Below are positions 34,746 through 43,267 of a stretch of 64,000 bases of DNA, piece after piece. The stretch lies in assembly GCA_030546905.1 (NCBI GenBank), contig JAUOPI010000001.1, positions 62,001 to 126,000 on the forward strand, given 5' to 3'. Positions within the stretch are counted from its first letter, which is position 1, and every line of letters begins with the position of its first letter. The stretch is from Granulosicoccaceae sp. 1_MG-2023 (GTDB lineage Bacteria > Pseudomonadota > Gammaproteobacteria > Granulosicoccales > Granulosicoccaceae). Below the pieces are notes generated by a model, which saw only the letters and a list, made by a program, of their open reading frames with translations, had not been told where the DNA came from and ran no database searches. The translations under genes were made by a program, and so were the position numbers.

Positions 34746-35696
34746 TTATCTGAGCAGGCCGGTCGCTTCCAGAGTCGGCGCGAGGACGTTTTCCATATTG
34801 GTCAAGAATTCCTCAAAGCCTTCGGAGTCTTCGTAGACCAGCATCAGCCCAACCTCTTCGCAGTACTGACGGAAGTCCGGGTCTTCAAACATTTTCTTGA
34901 AGCCTTCTTCCAGCACCGCTACACGGTCAGCAGGGACGTTTTTCGGTAATGCAAGTCCGCGCCAGTCAAGAATCGGTGCATCAAGTCCATAGCCGGCTTC
35001 GGTGAATGTCGGTACATCCGGGAAAGACGGGTGACGTTCATCAGCATTGACCGCGAGGATTTTGATCTGCTCAGCATCGTTAAGCTGTTTCACCTCGTCG
35101 ATACCGGTAGCCGCCAGGTCGATATGACCGCCAAGCAGCGCCGAACGGGTCGGTGCACCGCCATCGAAAGGAATGAAATTAAACTCCACACCGTGGGCAA
35201 GCCCCAGTGCAGCGGCAGACAGGTGCCATGCAACACCGGCACCGGTGTGGCCAAGGGTGACCTTGCCGGGGTTGGCTTTGGCATATTGAACAAGATCTTC
35301 CAATGACGACCATTCGCTGTCGGCTTTGACGCTCAAGGCCGCCGCACTCTGATTGAGCAACTGCAGCAGCTCAAAATCGCGGAAGGTCATATCCGACAGG
35401 CCCATCAGTTTGTAGGTACTGAGGCCGAAAGTGATCAGACCGACGGTATAGCCATCCGGACGCGCGAGTTTGATCGCGCCCATGCCGACAACGCCCTGGC
35501 CGCCGGTTTTGTTGACCACATTGACGTTTACACCGATGTATTTCTTGGCGTTTTTCACCAGCGCGCGGGCGATCGTGTCGGTTCCGCCACCGGCCGACCA
35601 GGGCACGATCAGGGTCAGATCTTTTTCGGGGAAGGCGGCATGGGCCGCACCCGAGAGGGTAAATACTGTGGCAAGGGCTACCAGAAACTTCTTCAT
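34746..35696 (-). CDS. Tripartite tricarboxylate transporter substrate-binding protein (TctC/Bug family)
   Basis: This 316-residue periplasmic protein has a signal peptide (MKKFLVALATVFTLSGAAHA). The mature part begins FPEKDLTLIVPWSAGGGTDT, the diagnostic Bug-family loop that binds a carboxylate, followed by VNKTGGQGVVGM and TLGHTGAGVAWHL. The ligand is unknown; the operon enzymes suggest a sugar acid or hydroxyacid. ATG 35696 follows GGAGTAAG. It is the first gene of a six-gene minus-strand operon and faces the IclR regulator across 407 bp. Confidence 0.9.
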   Translation of the reverse strand: MKKFLVALATVFTLSGAAHAAFPEKDLTLIVPWSAGGGTDTIARALVKNAKKYIGVNVNVVNKTGGQGVVGMGAIKLARPDGYTVGLITFGLSTYKLMGLSDMTFRDFELLQLLNQSAAALSVKADSEWSSLEDLVQYAKANPGKVTLGHTGAGVAWHLSAAALGLAHGVEFNFIPFDGGAPTRSALLGGHIDLAATGIDEVKQLNDAEQIKILAVNADERHPSFPDVPTFTEAGYGLDAPILDWRGLALPKNVPADRVAVLEEGFKKMFEDPDFRQYCEEVGLMLVYEDSEGFEEFLTNMENVLAPTLEATGLLR

Positions 35697-36103
35697 CTTA
35701 CTCCTACTCCTCAATTGCGAGCCTCTGAGACTCATCGAACTGTTATGTGCTGACGGACCGTCAGCCTCGTCTATGGCGCAATAATATATTTCGTATTTTG
35801 AAACATCGTTGCGCATTATCAAACGGTATGCGAAAGTTAAGGCGGTTGATACGCTTTGTCAACCTGCCATGAAAGGAGGGGTATCGTTTCCAAACGGGTC
35901 AGTTTTGTCTTTTTTCTGTAAGGGACGGACAGAGCCCGGAGCATTTTCGGAGGTTTGCGCAGGGACGTCGCGATAGCGGCGGGAAGGCTTGTTGTGGCTG
36001 ATTTTATTGGCTATTTCAGGCGCCTGAGTGCAGGCCTGACCGGCCTTTGGGTCCTGCTACGGTGTCTTGACACACCGAAGCATTTCATATAATCAAACGC
36101 GGC
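35697..36103. promoter_or_regulatory. Divergent regulatory region with candidate IclR/KdgR-type operators
   Basis: TGAAACATCGTTGC at 35799-35812 has one perfect half and one partial half of the KdgR-like TGAAAC-N3-GTTTCA palindrome. It overlaps TTTC-N7-GAAA (35789-35803) in an AT-rich stretch that probably holds the transporter promoter. A second dyad CGTTTCCAAACG lies at 35885-35896, nearer the IclR gene. No small gene was seen in this gap. Confidence 0.45.
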
Positions 36104-36889
36104 ATGACTGTAAACGATAAAAAACTCAATACCGTCGGAAAGGCGATTTCCGTCATCGAAGCGATCCGCACTGCCCGCAAGCCGCTCAGTATCAAAGAGA
36201 TCTCGGAAGCGGTCGGGCTGAACAAATCGTCCCTGCACCACCACGTCAAATCGCTCGCCGAGTACGGCTACCTGCAGCAGGAACCGGAGACCCGCAAGTA
36301 TGATATCGGTCTCAACCTGGTCCGCGTCGGGCAGTCCTACCTGCAGCGGCTGGACGTACGCGAGCGCGGCCACAGCTATCTTGAACAGCTGAGCAAGCAG
36401 CTAAATGAGACCGTGCATATGCTGGTGCTCGATCACGACGAGGCGGTGTATGTGGATAAGGTCGATGTGCATCATCAGCCCGGCGCTCTGCAATGCACCT
36501 CCTTTATCGGCCTGCGCACAGATGTCTACTCGACGGCATCGGGCAAGGTGCTGTTATCCAATCTCGAACGCGGTTCGCTGGACGCCATTCTGAAGAACCT
36601 GCAAATGCAGCCGCGCACCCCGCACACGCTGACCGATGTCGCGGCCTTCGAAAAAGAGCTGATGGCCACAAAAGAACGCGGTTACGGCCTCGACCTGCAG
36701 GAGCATTCCCTGGGCTTGCAGTGCATCGCCATCCCGGTCCTTAACTCGCATTCCCAGTGCGTGGCCGCGGTCAGCGTCTCCACGCCGGTGGCCACCATAT
36801 CGCGGGACGTGCTGGAAACCGATGTGCTCAGCAAGCTGCTGGAAACCGGCAGACAGATTTCTGCCGCCATGGGGTATATCGGTAGCTGA
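36104..36889 (+). CDS. IclR-family transcriptional regulator
   Basis: This 261-residue regulator has an N-terminal winged HTH (residues about 8-70: AISVIEAIRTARKPLSIKEI, then NKSSLHHHVKSLAEYGYL) and a C-terminal effector domain with TVHMLVLDHDEAVYVDKV, STASGKVLLSNL and LQCIAIPVLN, the conserved ligand-pocket elements. IclR proteins usually repress catabolic operons until an acid intermediate binds. It is divergent from the TTT transporter operon and is its likely regulator. The gene stops 12 bases before a palindromic repeat array. Confidence 0.9.
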   Translation: MTVNDKKLNTVGKAISVIEAIRTARKPLSIKEISEAVGLNKSSLHHHVKSLAEYGYLQQEPETRKYDIGLNLVRVGQSYLQRLDVRERGHSYLEQLSKQLNETVHMLVLDHDEAVYVDKVDVHHQPGALQCTSFIGLRTDVYSTASGKVLLSNLERGSLDAILKNLQMQPRTPHTLTDVAAFEKELMATKERGYGLDLQEHSLGLQCIAIPVLNSHSQCVAAVSVSTPVATISRDVLETDVLSKLLETGRQISAAMGYIGS

Positions 36890-36900
36890 TTGCAGGGAAA

Positions 36901-37428
36901 CTGTAGGAGCCTGTATACAGGCGACCAACGGCGCTTCACTCAACCCGCAGCTGTCGCGGCCATGGCCGCTCCTACAATACCCGCACGCAACTGTAGGAGC
37001 CTGCATGCAGGCGACCAACTGTGCTTCAATCTCCCCGCATCAGTCGCGGCCATGGCCGCTCCTACAATATCTGCGTGCTTCTGTAGGAGCCTGTATACAG
37101 GCGACCGACGGCGCTTCAATCTACCCGCATCTGTCGCGGCCATGGCCGCTCCTACAATACCCGCTCGCAACTGTAGGAGCCTGCATGCAGGCGACCGGCG
37201 GTGCTTCAATCATCCCGCGGCTGTCGCGGCTATAGCCGCTCCTACAATACCTGCGTGCTTCTGTAGGAGCCTGCATGCAGGCGACCGACGGTGCTTCAAT
37301 CACCCCGCAGCTGTCGCGGCCATGGCCGCTCCTACAATACCCGCACGCAATTGTAGGAGCCTGCATGCAGGCGACCAACGGTGCTTCGATCTACCCGCGG
37401 CTGTCGCGGCCATGGCCGCTCCTACAAC
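36901..37428. repeat. Palindromic repeat array, six 90-bp units
   Basis: Six units start at 36901, 36991, 37081, 37171, 37261 and 37351, exactly 90 bp apart. Each holds two inverted half-elements with the same ends: TGTAGGAGC + core A + GCGAC, a spacer of about 27 bp, then GTCGC + core B + GCTCCTACA. Core A is CTGCATGCAG or CTGTATACAG; core B is GGCCATGGCC, or GGCTATAGCC in unit 4. The variants keep self-complementarity. The array lies between convergent genes, and its right end supplies the TAG stop of the yeiR gene. Long frames through it are periodic artefacts. Confidence 0.92.
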
Positions 37429-38483
37429 GCGCCAGAGCCGACCAGGCAAGCCTTCAACTGTTGCTCCAGATCACCCGCAATATCCCTGGCAATCATCTCA
37501 AATCGGCTGTCATCGGCCTCGGGCAACGCTATTTCTGTCAGCCCATCGGCCGTCGCGTTGTAGCCATAAACACCCTGATCGGTGATAAACACGGCTTTCA
37601 TCCGTTCCACGGTCAGGCCACTGAGCAAGGCCTGCAGGGCAAAGCGGTCAAAGACGTGATCATTGCTGAATTGCCAGCCCACGCTGCTAAACCCTTCCCC
37701 TTGGTTTTGTGCTTTGCTGATCCCTTCGGACGGCTTCTCGGTGTCAGTGGCCGCATCATGATGATGGTGGTGATGGTGGTGATGGTGACCGCGCCCGTCC
37801 TCAGCAGCCACGGCACGCGTGGGGCCTTGCAGCGCCTGCGGCTCCAGTCGTCCCTGCGTGGTGACCCGGACTTCGGCGCCGCGCGCGCCGTGTTGCGCCA
37901 CATAGTCGCGCAGCGCCGCGCCCTCCTCTGCCTGATACAGATCCGCCTTATTGCCGACCACCAGATCGGCGATGGCGATCTGCTGATTAAACACCGGATG
38001 CGTCGTATAGCGGCTGTCAGCCAGCTGCCGGGCATCGACCAGCGTGATAATCCTGCGTAGCGACAGGCTTTCCTGATAGTGCGGACCACTCAGTACGGCC
38101 AGCACTTCACTGGGATGGCCAAGGCCGGTCGGCTCGATCAGCAAGCGGTCAGGCCGGGCACGCTTTAACAAGCGGTTCAGCGCCACCTGCATGGGCAGAA
38201 GCGCGGTGCAACACATGCAACCGCCGGGCACTTCGCTGATGTAGGCGCCCTGCTCTTCGGTAAATTGCGCGCCGAGCAGACTGCCGTCGACACCGATTTC
38301 GCCGAATTCGTTGACCAGTACGGCCCAGCGCTCGCCGGCCGGTTTGCTTTCCAGCAGACGGACAATGGCGGTGCTCTTACCGGCGCCGAGGAAGCCCGTG
38401 ATAATGTGAGTGGGTACCTGGCTGATACGTTGTCGGGAATTAATCGCTTTGCTCCTGCTTGTTTGATGCGCCACGGCGGACAA
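37422..38483 (-). CDS. yeiR: YeiR-like zinc-binding GTPase (COG0523/G3E family)
   Basis: This protein of up to 353 residues has Walker A in THIITGFLGAGKSTAIV, the family metal motif VPGGCMCCTALLPMQV (C-x-C-C), RLLIEPTGLGHPSEVL and guanine motif NKAD. A run of ten histidines (HHHHHHHHHH) at about residue 233 adds metal-binding capacity. It follows E. coli YeiR closely along the P-loop domain; YeiR binds zinc and is a putative metallochaperone. No ATG begins the frame: TTG 38483 is possible, but AGGAG lies seven bases before an ATT at 38444, giving a start comparable to YeiR. The stop TAG lies within the repeat array. Confidence 0.87.
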   Translation of the reverse strand: MSAVAHQTSRSKAINSRQRISQVPTHIITGFLGAGKSTAIVRLLESKPAGERWAVLVNEFGEIGVDGSLLGAQFTEEQGAYISEVPGGCMCCTALLPMQVALNRLLKRARPDRLLIEPTGLGHPSEVLAVLSGPHYQESLSLRRIITLVDARQLADSRYTTHPVFNQQIAIADLVVGNKADLYQAEEGAALRDYVAQHGARGAEVRVTTQGRLEPQALQGPTRAVAAEDGRGHHHHHHHHHHDAATDTEKPSEGISKAQNQGEGFSSVGWQFSNDHVFDRFALQALLSGLTVERMKAVFITDQGVYGYNATADGLTEIALPEADDSRFEMIARDIAGDLEQQLKACLVGSGAL

Positions 38484-38612
38484 AGGCGCATCCTATCGGA
38501 AGCGGCCGTCTCTGTGCTTAAATTGTATGCACAGTCCGGCACAGCATTTGCGGCATATGATCGGGGGCCCGCAGGCTTCTATGCTGTCAGAACCTTGAGG
38601 ATAAATGTAGTC

Positions 38613-39203
38613 ATGAAAGCGTTGATCGTCGTTGATATGCAGAACGACTTTTGCCCCGGCGGGGCCTTGGCTGTGTCCGGCGGCGATGAACTGCCGGCAC
38701 TGATCAATCCGGTAATGGATGCTTATGATGCGGTGATTTTTACGCAGGACTGGCACCCGGCCGACCACATCAGCTTTGCTGACAACCGCGATGCGGCGCC
38801 GTTTTCGATGTTTGAGGCCGACTACGGACCTCAGGTACTGTGGCCGCGCCACTGCGTGCGCGGCACAGAGGGTGCGGCCCTGCATGCGGATATCGACAGC
38901 AGCCGCGCCGATCTGATTATCCGCAAAGGCTTCCGCAGCAATATCGACAGCTACTCGGCGTTTTTTGAAAACGACAAGTCCACCCCCACCGGACTGGAAG
39001 GCTATCTGCGCAACCGCGGTATAGACAGTCTGGATTTTTGTGGTCTGGCGACGGACTTCTGTGTCGCCTGGTCTGCGATAGATGCCGCCAGACTTGGCTT
39101 TCAGGCCCGCCTGTTGCAATCCTTAAGCCGCGCCATTGATCTGGAGGGCTCGCTTGATGCCGCCCTGAACGACCTGCGCCAACACGGTGTGACCATCGCA
39201 TGA
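38613..39203 (+). CDS. pncA: Nicotinamidase
   Basis: This 196-residue enzyme hydrolyses nicotinamide to nicotinate in NAD salvage. Features are catalytic Asp in IVVDMQNDFCPGGALAV, metal ligands in FTQDWHPADHISF, the lysine in IIRKGFRSNIDSYSAF and the nucleophilic cysteine in CGLATDFCVAWSAIDA. ATG 38613 follows GAGG about 13 bases upstream and begins the protein exactly at the family start; the long frame upstream is unrelated. It overlaps pncB by four bases. Confidence 0.93.
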   Translation: MKALIVVDMQNDFCPGGALAVSGGDELPALINPVMDAYDAVIFTQDWHPADHISFADNRDAAPFSMFEADYGPQVLWPRHCVRGTEGAALHADIDSSRADLIIRKGFRSNIDSYSAFFENDKSTPTGLEGYLRNRGIDSLDFCGLATDFCVAWSAIDAARLGFQARLLQSLSRAIDLEGSLDAALNDLRQHGVTIA

Positions 39204-40489
39204 TCGATATCGCCAAACGGGTTTACGACCACCAGTGGAATATTGACCCGATCATCCGCTCCCTGCTGGACACCGATTTTTATAAGCTGCTGATGGCGCA
39301 GATGGTTTACCGGCGCCACCGGCATGTGGATGTGACCTTCGGTCTGCACAACCGCGCCACGCATGTGCCGCTGGCCAAACTGATCGACGAAGACGAATTA
39401 CGCGCACAACTCGATCACGCCCGGCAAGTCAGCCTCAGCCGCGGCGAGGTGACCTGGCTGCGCGGCAATACCTTCTATGGCAAAGAGCGCATGTTCAGTC
39501 CGGAGTTTATCGACTGGTTCGAGAGCTTCCGGCTGCCGGACTACGAACTGCACAAAGACGGCGATCAATATCACTTCGAAGTACGCGGTCCCTGGCACGA
39601 AACCATGATGTGGGAAATGCCGGTGCTGGCGATCGTCTCGGAATTGCGCTCGCGGGCAGCACTCAATCAGATGCCTAAGTTTGATCTGCAAGTGCTGTAC
39701 GCCCGCGCCACCAGCCGTTTATGGGAAAAAATCGAACGGCTGCGCAAGCTGCCCGAACTGCGTATTGCCGACTTCGGCACGCGGCGGCGGCACGGTTTTC
39801 TGTGGCAGGACTGGTGCGTACAAGCCATGATCGAAGGCCTCGGAGAGCGCTTCCTCGGCACCTCCAACTGCCTGATTGCGCTGCGCCGCGAAGTCGAAGC
39901 CATCGGCACCAATGCCCACGAATTGCCGATGGTCTACGCCGCACTGGCCGACGATGATCAGGCGCTGGCCAACGCGCCCTATCAGGTGCTGGCCGACTGG
40001 CAGGAAGACTACGAAGGCAATCTGCGTATCGCCCTACCCGATACCTACGGTACCGAGAACTTCCTTAAAAAAGCCCCGCCCTGGCTTGCAAAATGGACCG
40101 GTATCCGGATCGACAGCGGTGACCCTGCCAACGGTGCCGAGCTTGCCATTCAATGGTGGCAACAACACGGGGAAAATCCAGCAGAGAAGATGATTATTTT
40201 CTCTGACGGTCTGAGCGTTGACGAAATCGAACGCTTGTATTACCGCTTTCACGGCAAGGTCCGGCTTGGTTTTGGCTGGGGCACGCTGTTGACCAACGAC
40301 TTCCGCGGGCTGCGCGGCGATGAGCTCAATCCTTTTTCACTGGTGTGCAAGGCCTACGAGGCCAATGGCCGCCGGACCGTGAAGCTCAGCGACAATGTGC
40401 ACAAGGCCATGGGCCCGGCCGAGGAAATAGCGCGCTATGTGCGGGTCTTCGGCGCCGGCGCACAGCAGCAGGATGATGTGATTGTCTGA
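39200..40489 (+). CDS. pncB: Nicotinate phosphoribosyltransferase
   Basis: This 429-residue enzyme joins nicotinate to PRPP, with ATP hydrolysis, giving nicotinate mononucleotide. Features are LLDTDFYKLLMAQMVYRRH near the N-terminus, IADFGTRRRHGFLWQDWC (active-site region), GTSNCLIALR and WTGIRIDSGDPANGAELAI with FGWGTLLTNDF late. Its ATG overlaps the pncA stop, so the nicotinamidase product is passed straight to this step. Length is that of the E. coli type. Confidence 0.94.
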   Translation: MIDIAKRVYDHQWNIDPIIRSLLDTDFYKLLMAQMVYRRHRHVDVTFGLHNRATHVPLAKLIDEDELRAQLDHARQVSLSRGEVTWLRGNTFYGKERMFSPEFIDWFESFRLPDYELHKDGDQYHFEVRGPWHETMMWEMPVLAIVSELRSRAALNQMPKFDLQVLYARATSRLWEKIERLRKLPELRIADFGTRRRHGFLWQDWCVQAMIEGLGERFLGTSNCLIALRREVEAIGTNAHELPMVYAALADDDQALANAPYQVLADWQEDYEGNLRIALPDTYGTENFLKKAPPWLAKWTGIRIDSGDPANGAELAIQWWQQHGENPAEKMIIFSDGLSVDEIERLYYRFHGKVRLGFGWGTLLTNDFRGLRGDELNPFSLVCKAYEANGRRTVKLSDNVHKAMGPAEEIARYVRVFGAGAQQQDDVIV

Positions 40490-40506
40490 TGCCTGACTGA
40501 GGCGGG

Positions 40507-41409
40507 TCAGCTGTCTTCAGCCTGCTTGCGGTGCTGCTCACGATAGAACACATAAAGCGCTGCACCGATAATCAAGGCCGCGCCGATCCAGGTGTTCGGT
40601 GACGGGAACAGCCCAAAAACCAGATAGCTCAGCAACGCCGCATACAACAATCGGAAATAATCCAAGGGTGCCAGCAAGGACGCTTCAGCCCATTTATAAG
40701 CGTAAATCGTCGCTTTTTGCGAAAAATAAGACACGAAACCAATCGACGCCAACAAAGCCCATTCCGTGGCTGTCGGCCATTGCCAGAAGTAGATCGCCGG
40801 CAACATCATCACAAGCCCGACCCCTGTCGCCTGAAATGCCAGTATCGTCAAGGGGTGCTCCGTACGCGATAGTAAGCGGATAATCACCATGACCACGCCC
40901 GCGCAGGCCGCCCCGCCCAGAGCCATCAGGCCCCAGACCGAAAACCCTTCCGTGCCCGGCCGCAACATAATCAGAACACCGGCGAATCCCAGCACCAGCG
41001 CCGTCCAGCGATGCCGGCCGATCTGCTCACCGAGAAGCAGAACCGCGGCGATCGTGACAAAAAAGCTTTTGGCGAAACCGATGGTCGTGGCATCCGCCAG
41101 CGGCAGATGAATTACGGCCGAGAAACTACCCAGCATGGCCGCGATAGCAAAACCGATGCGGGCGAACTGCAAGCCCAGTCGCTGCGTCCTGAAGGTATCC
41201 GGCCAGGTTGCCCGAATCCGCGGCGTCAGCATGGCAATCATGCCGACCTGCCGCATAAACAGAATCTGCGTGACGTGCAGCCGCTCCCCGGCCAATTTGA
41301 TCAGGGTAATCATGACGGTAAAACACAAGGCCGCCAGCAACAGCATGGTCGCGCCCTTGAGGTTATCGGGCAATTTGTGAAAACGGGTGAACACTGTTTT
41401 TCCGCGCAA
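40507..41409 (-). CDS. DMT-superfamily (EamA) transporter
   Basis: This 300-residue membrane protein has ten helices in two EamA repeats. LLLAALCFTVMITLIKLAGE, then MAMLGSFSAVIHLPLADATT-like AMLGSFSAVIHLPLADATTI, and late FGLFPSPNTWIGAALIIGAA follow the RhaT/RarD-like drug and metabolite exporters. The substrate is unknown. It is convergent with pncB, ending 17 bases from it, and is probably monocistronic. Confidence 0.83.
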   Translation of the reverse strand: MRGKTVFTRFHKLPDNLKGATMLLLAALCFTVMITLIKLAGERLHVTQILFMRQVGMIAMLTPRIRATWPDTFRTQRLGLQFARIGFAIAAMLGSFSAVIHLPLADATTIGFAKSFFVTIAAVLLLGEQIGRHRWTALVLGFAGVLIMLRPGTEGFSVWGLMALGGAACAGVVMVIIRLLSRTEHPLTILAFQATGVGLVMMLPAIYFWQWPTATEWALLASIGFVSYFSQKATIYAYKWAEASLLAPLDYFRLLYAALLSYLVFGLFPSPNTWIGAALIIGAALYVFYREQHRKQAEDS

Positions 41410-41568
41410 CGCAAAGCCAATCGGGCGGTCACTTTAGCGCAGCCACCGGCGGCGGCCAAATCGGCTTTGGGATAGAGACCGGTCCGCGGCATAGACTACA
41501 ATAGCAAGAGCCTTTAACCCCGTTGCCGGCCCTGCAATTTCCCGGCAGCGACGCTGGCGGAGTTGCTA

Positions 41569-41859
41569 ATGACAGACTGGTATGTGAAGAATCTCGGCGA
41601 TGCCATGTTGGCCGATGCCGCCAAGGACAGTATCCGGGAGCGGCTCGAATCAGCCCATCACAAGGCCGGTGAACCGGCATCGGCGACGGCGTATTTCCGG
41701 CATGAATCCGACGGCCGCCTGCATTGCGAGTTGAAAATCTACTTTTCCGCCGGTTTTGCCGGTATTGCCAAAGAACTCGGCGCCGTGCCCTGCGCACCAC
41801 CATCGCCGCACGGACTCAGCCTGTTGGCCGGTTCAGCAAAGAAAGCGGGCGCCCTGTAG
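41569..41859 (+). CDS. Small protein of unknown function
   Basis: I do not recognise this 96-residue protein. It is soluble, with a helical N-terminal half (GDAMLADAAKDSIRERLESA) and a strand-rich middle (ATAYFRHESDGRLHCELKIY), then a tail PHGLSLLAGSAKKAGAL. GGCGGAG precedes ATG 41569 by seven bases. The TAG stop is contributed by a palindromic repeat (TGTAGGAGC from 41855), so the present C-terminus may have been set by insertion of that repeat. It is convergent with the ArsA-like gene. Confidence 0.62.
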   Translation: MTDWYVKNLGDAMLADAAKDSIRERLESAHHKAGEPASATAYFRHESDGRLHCELKIYFSAGFAGIAKELGAVPCAPPSPHGLSLLAGSAKKAGAL

Positions 41860-42025
41860 GAGCGGCCATGGCCGCGACAACGGTGGCTCGGTCATGCACC
41901 GCAGGTCGCCTGTGTACAGGCCCCTACAATTGCCCAGCAACACCTCTCTCCTGTAGGAGCGGCTACAGCCGCGACCTTTGGCGCCAGGCGCAGCACCGCC
42001 AGTCGCCTGCATGCAGGCTCCTACA
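41855..42025. repeat. Palindromic repeat pair (two B-A units)
   Basis: Two units in the orientation opposite to the 36.9-kb array: core B GGCCATGGCC then core A CTGTGTACAG, a linker containing AATTGCCCAGCAACACC, then core B GGCTACAGCC and core A CTGCATGCAG. The left end supplies the TAG stop of the 41569 gene; the right end lies eight bases before the ArsA-like stop codon. It thus fills the space between two convergent genes. Confidence 0.88.
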
Positions 42026-42033
42026 ATAGGGGA

Positions 42034-43011
42034 TCAGGCCAGGAGGCGGGCGAATTCGGTGATGCCGGCGGTGCCGCTGATATCGGAGGGCAGAAGCGGG
42101 AGTTGGATGAGGGGAAGCTTGCGGACGGAGCCGGACAGTGTTTTCAGCGCCTGTTCTTCAAGCGCGTGGCGACTGGCCAGAAACTCACCCTGATCAGTGG
42201 GGGAACGGCGGTTGACAACGAGACCACCGACACGGACACCGGAGGAATGCAGATCGGTGTAGAACTCACCGGTTTCGAGGACCGGCAGGCGTTCGGCGGT
42301 CAGTACGATAAAAAATACGCATTCGGCCGGATCAGTAAGCACGGCCCGCAGGGCCTGAAAGCGTTCACGCCGGGCCAGCAGCAAGGCGCGTAGCTTTTGG
42401 TTGCGCCGGTCGACCGGGTCCTCGCTGCCGGCCACAGCGCGGTCACGGCCGCTGGGCGTGAGGCCGCGCACCAGTGCGCTCAGGTGTTCGGAACGGGCGC
42501 GTCGCTCGAGCAAGCCGTCGGTCCAGACGGCCATCAGCTCCGGCAATGCCATCAGACGTGAGGTATGACCTGAGGGCGCGGTGTCGAAGACCAGATGATC
42601 GTAGCCATCGGCGTCCTCGACCACCAGTTTGGCGATGCGTTCGAGAATCGCCGCCTCATGGGTGCCGGGGGACTCTGCCGCCATTTTCAGGTGTTTGGCG
42701 ACTTCCTTGTGCAGATGCTCGGGCATCATCGCGCGCATGGTATCGCCGACTTCGCGCAAATGCTGTTTGGTGGTGGCCGCCGGGTCGAGCTCAATAACAT
42801 CAAGGTTGTCACGCACGCAGATGCGCTTGTCACCGATACGGCGGTCCCACAGATGCCCGAGATTGTGCGCAGGATCGGTGGAAACCAGCAGGACTTTGCG
42901 TCCGCTATCGGCAAGCGCGGTGGCGGTGGCGGAGGCAACCGTTGTTTTGCCCACGCCACCTTTACCGCCGAAGAACACCACCCGGTTGTGACCGATCAGC
43001 TCTAGCAGCAT
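42034..43011 (-). CDS. ArsA/Get3-type ATPase
   Basis: This 325-residue deviant-Walker ATPase has the P-loop VFFGGKGGVGKTTVASATA with signature lysine, switch I-like VSTDPAHNLGHLWD, and LVFDTAPSGHTSRLMALPE (switch II). It is a single-domain form of the ArsA/GET3 family. No arsenite transporter or arsenic regulator is nearby; the partners are a small protein ending in CC and CstA, with which it overlaps or abuts. A role in assembling or regulating the membrane transporter is therefore more likely than arsenic export, which is inference. Confidence 0.85.
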   Translation of the reverse strand: MLLELIGHNRVVFFGGKGGVGKTTVASATATALADSGRKVLLVSTDPAHNLGHLWDRRIGDKRICVRDNLDVIELDPAATTKQHLREVGDTMRAMMPEHLHKEVAKHLKMAAESPGTHEAAILERIAKLVVEDADGYDHLVFDTAPSGHTSRLMALPELMAVWTDGLLERRARSEHLSALVRGLTPSGRDRAVAGSEDPVDRRNQKLRALLLARRERFQALRAVLTDPAECVFFIVLTAERLPVLETGEFYTDLHSSGVRVGGLVVNRRSPTDQGEFLASRHALEEQALKTLSGSVRKLPLIQLPLLPSDISGTAGITEFARLLA

Positions 43012-43265
43012 TTGAAGTTCTCCAGTGGCGAGTGTTCCATGCCCATACGTTTATGCCAGGCATGGAAGTCCTCATAGACAACCGGCAACAACTCCAGCGT
43101 GTAATAGCTGGCCGGATTGGGCACGCCCAGAGCCTCGGACATGACCAGCATCATAAACAGATCATCCTCCTGCTGGCGGGCTTTGATAAAGCCCGCCCGG
43201 TAAGGTGCTGCATAATACTCGGTCAGTCCGTCAGCAAAGGCCCGCCACTTGTCACGCAGGGACAT
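43002..43265 (-). CDS. Small protein with C-terminal Cys-Cys, CstA-associated
   Basis: This 87-residue protein has no signal peptide and ends LENFKCC. Its helical body includes WRAFADGLTEYYAAPYRAGF, DDLFMMLVMSEALGVPNP and DFHAWHKRMGMEHSP. It resembles the small family I recall under the NCBI name cory-CC-star, which occurs beside cstA; that link is from memory. Its stop overlaps the ArsA-like start by ten bases, and its start is two bases after the cstA stop, so all three are coupled. The CC end could bind a metal, form a disulphide or be modified. Confidence 0.75.
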   Translation of the reverse strand: MSLRDKWRAFADGLTEYYAAPYRAGFIKARQQEDDLFMMLVMSEALGVPNPASYYTLELLPVVYEDFHAWHKRMGMEHSPLENFKCC

Positions 43266-43267
43266 GC

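Noticed and set aside
36890-38060. Long frames through the 36.9-kb repeat array on both strands
   Set aside because: They arise because the 90-bp unit is divisible by three; the translations are simple 30-residue repeats with no start signal.
42034-43011. Arsenite-resistance ATPase
   Set aside because: No arsB, acr3, arsC or arsR gene is nearby, the protein has one ATPase domain rather than two, and it is coupled to cstA.
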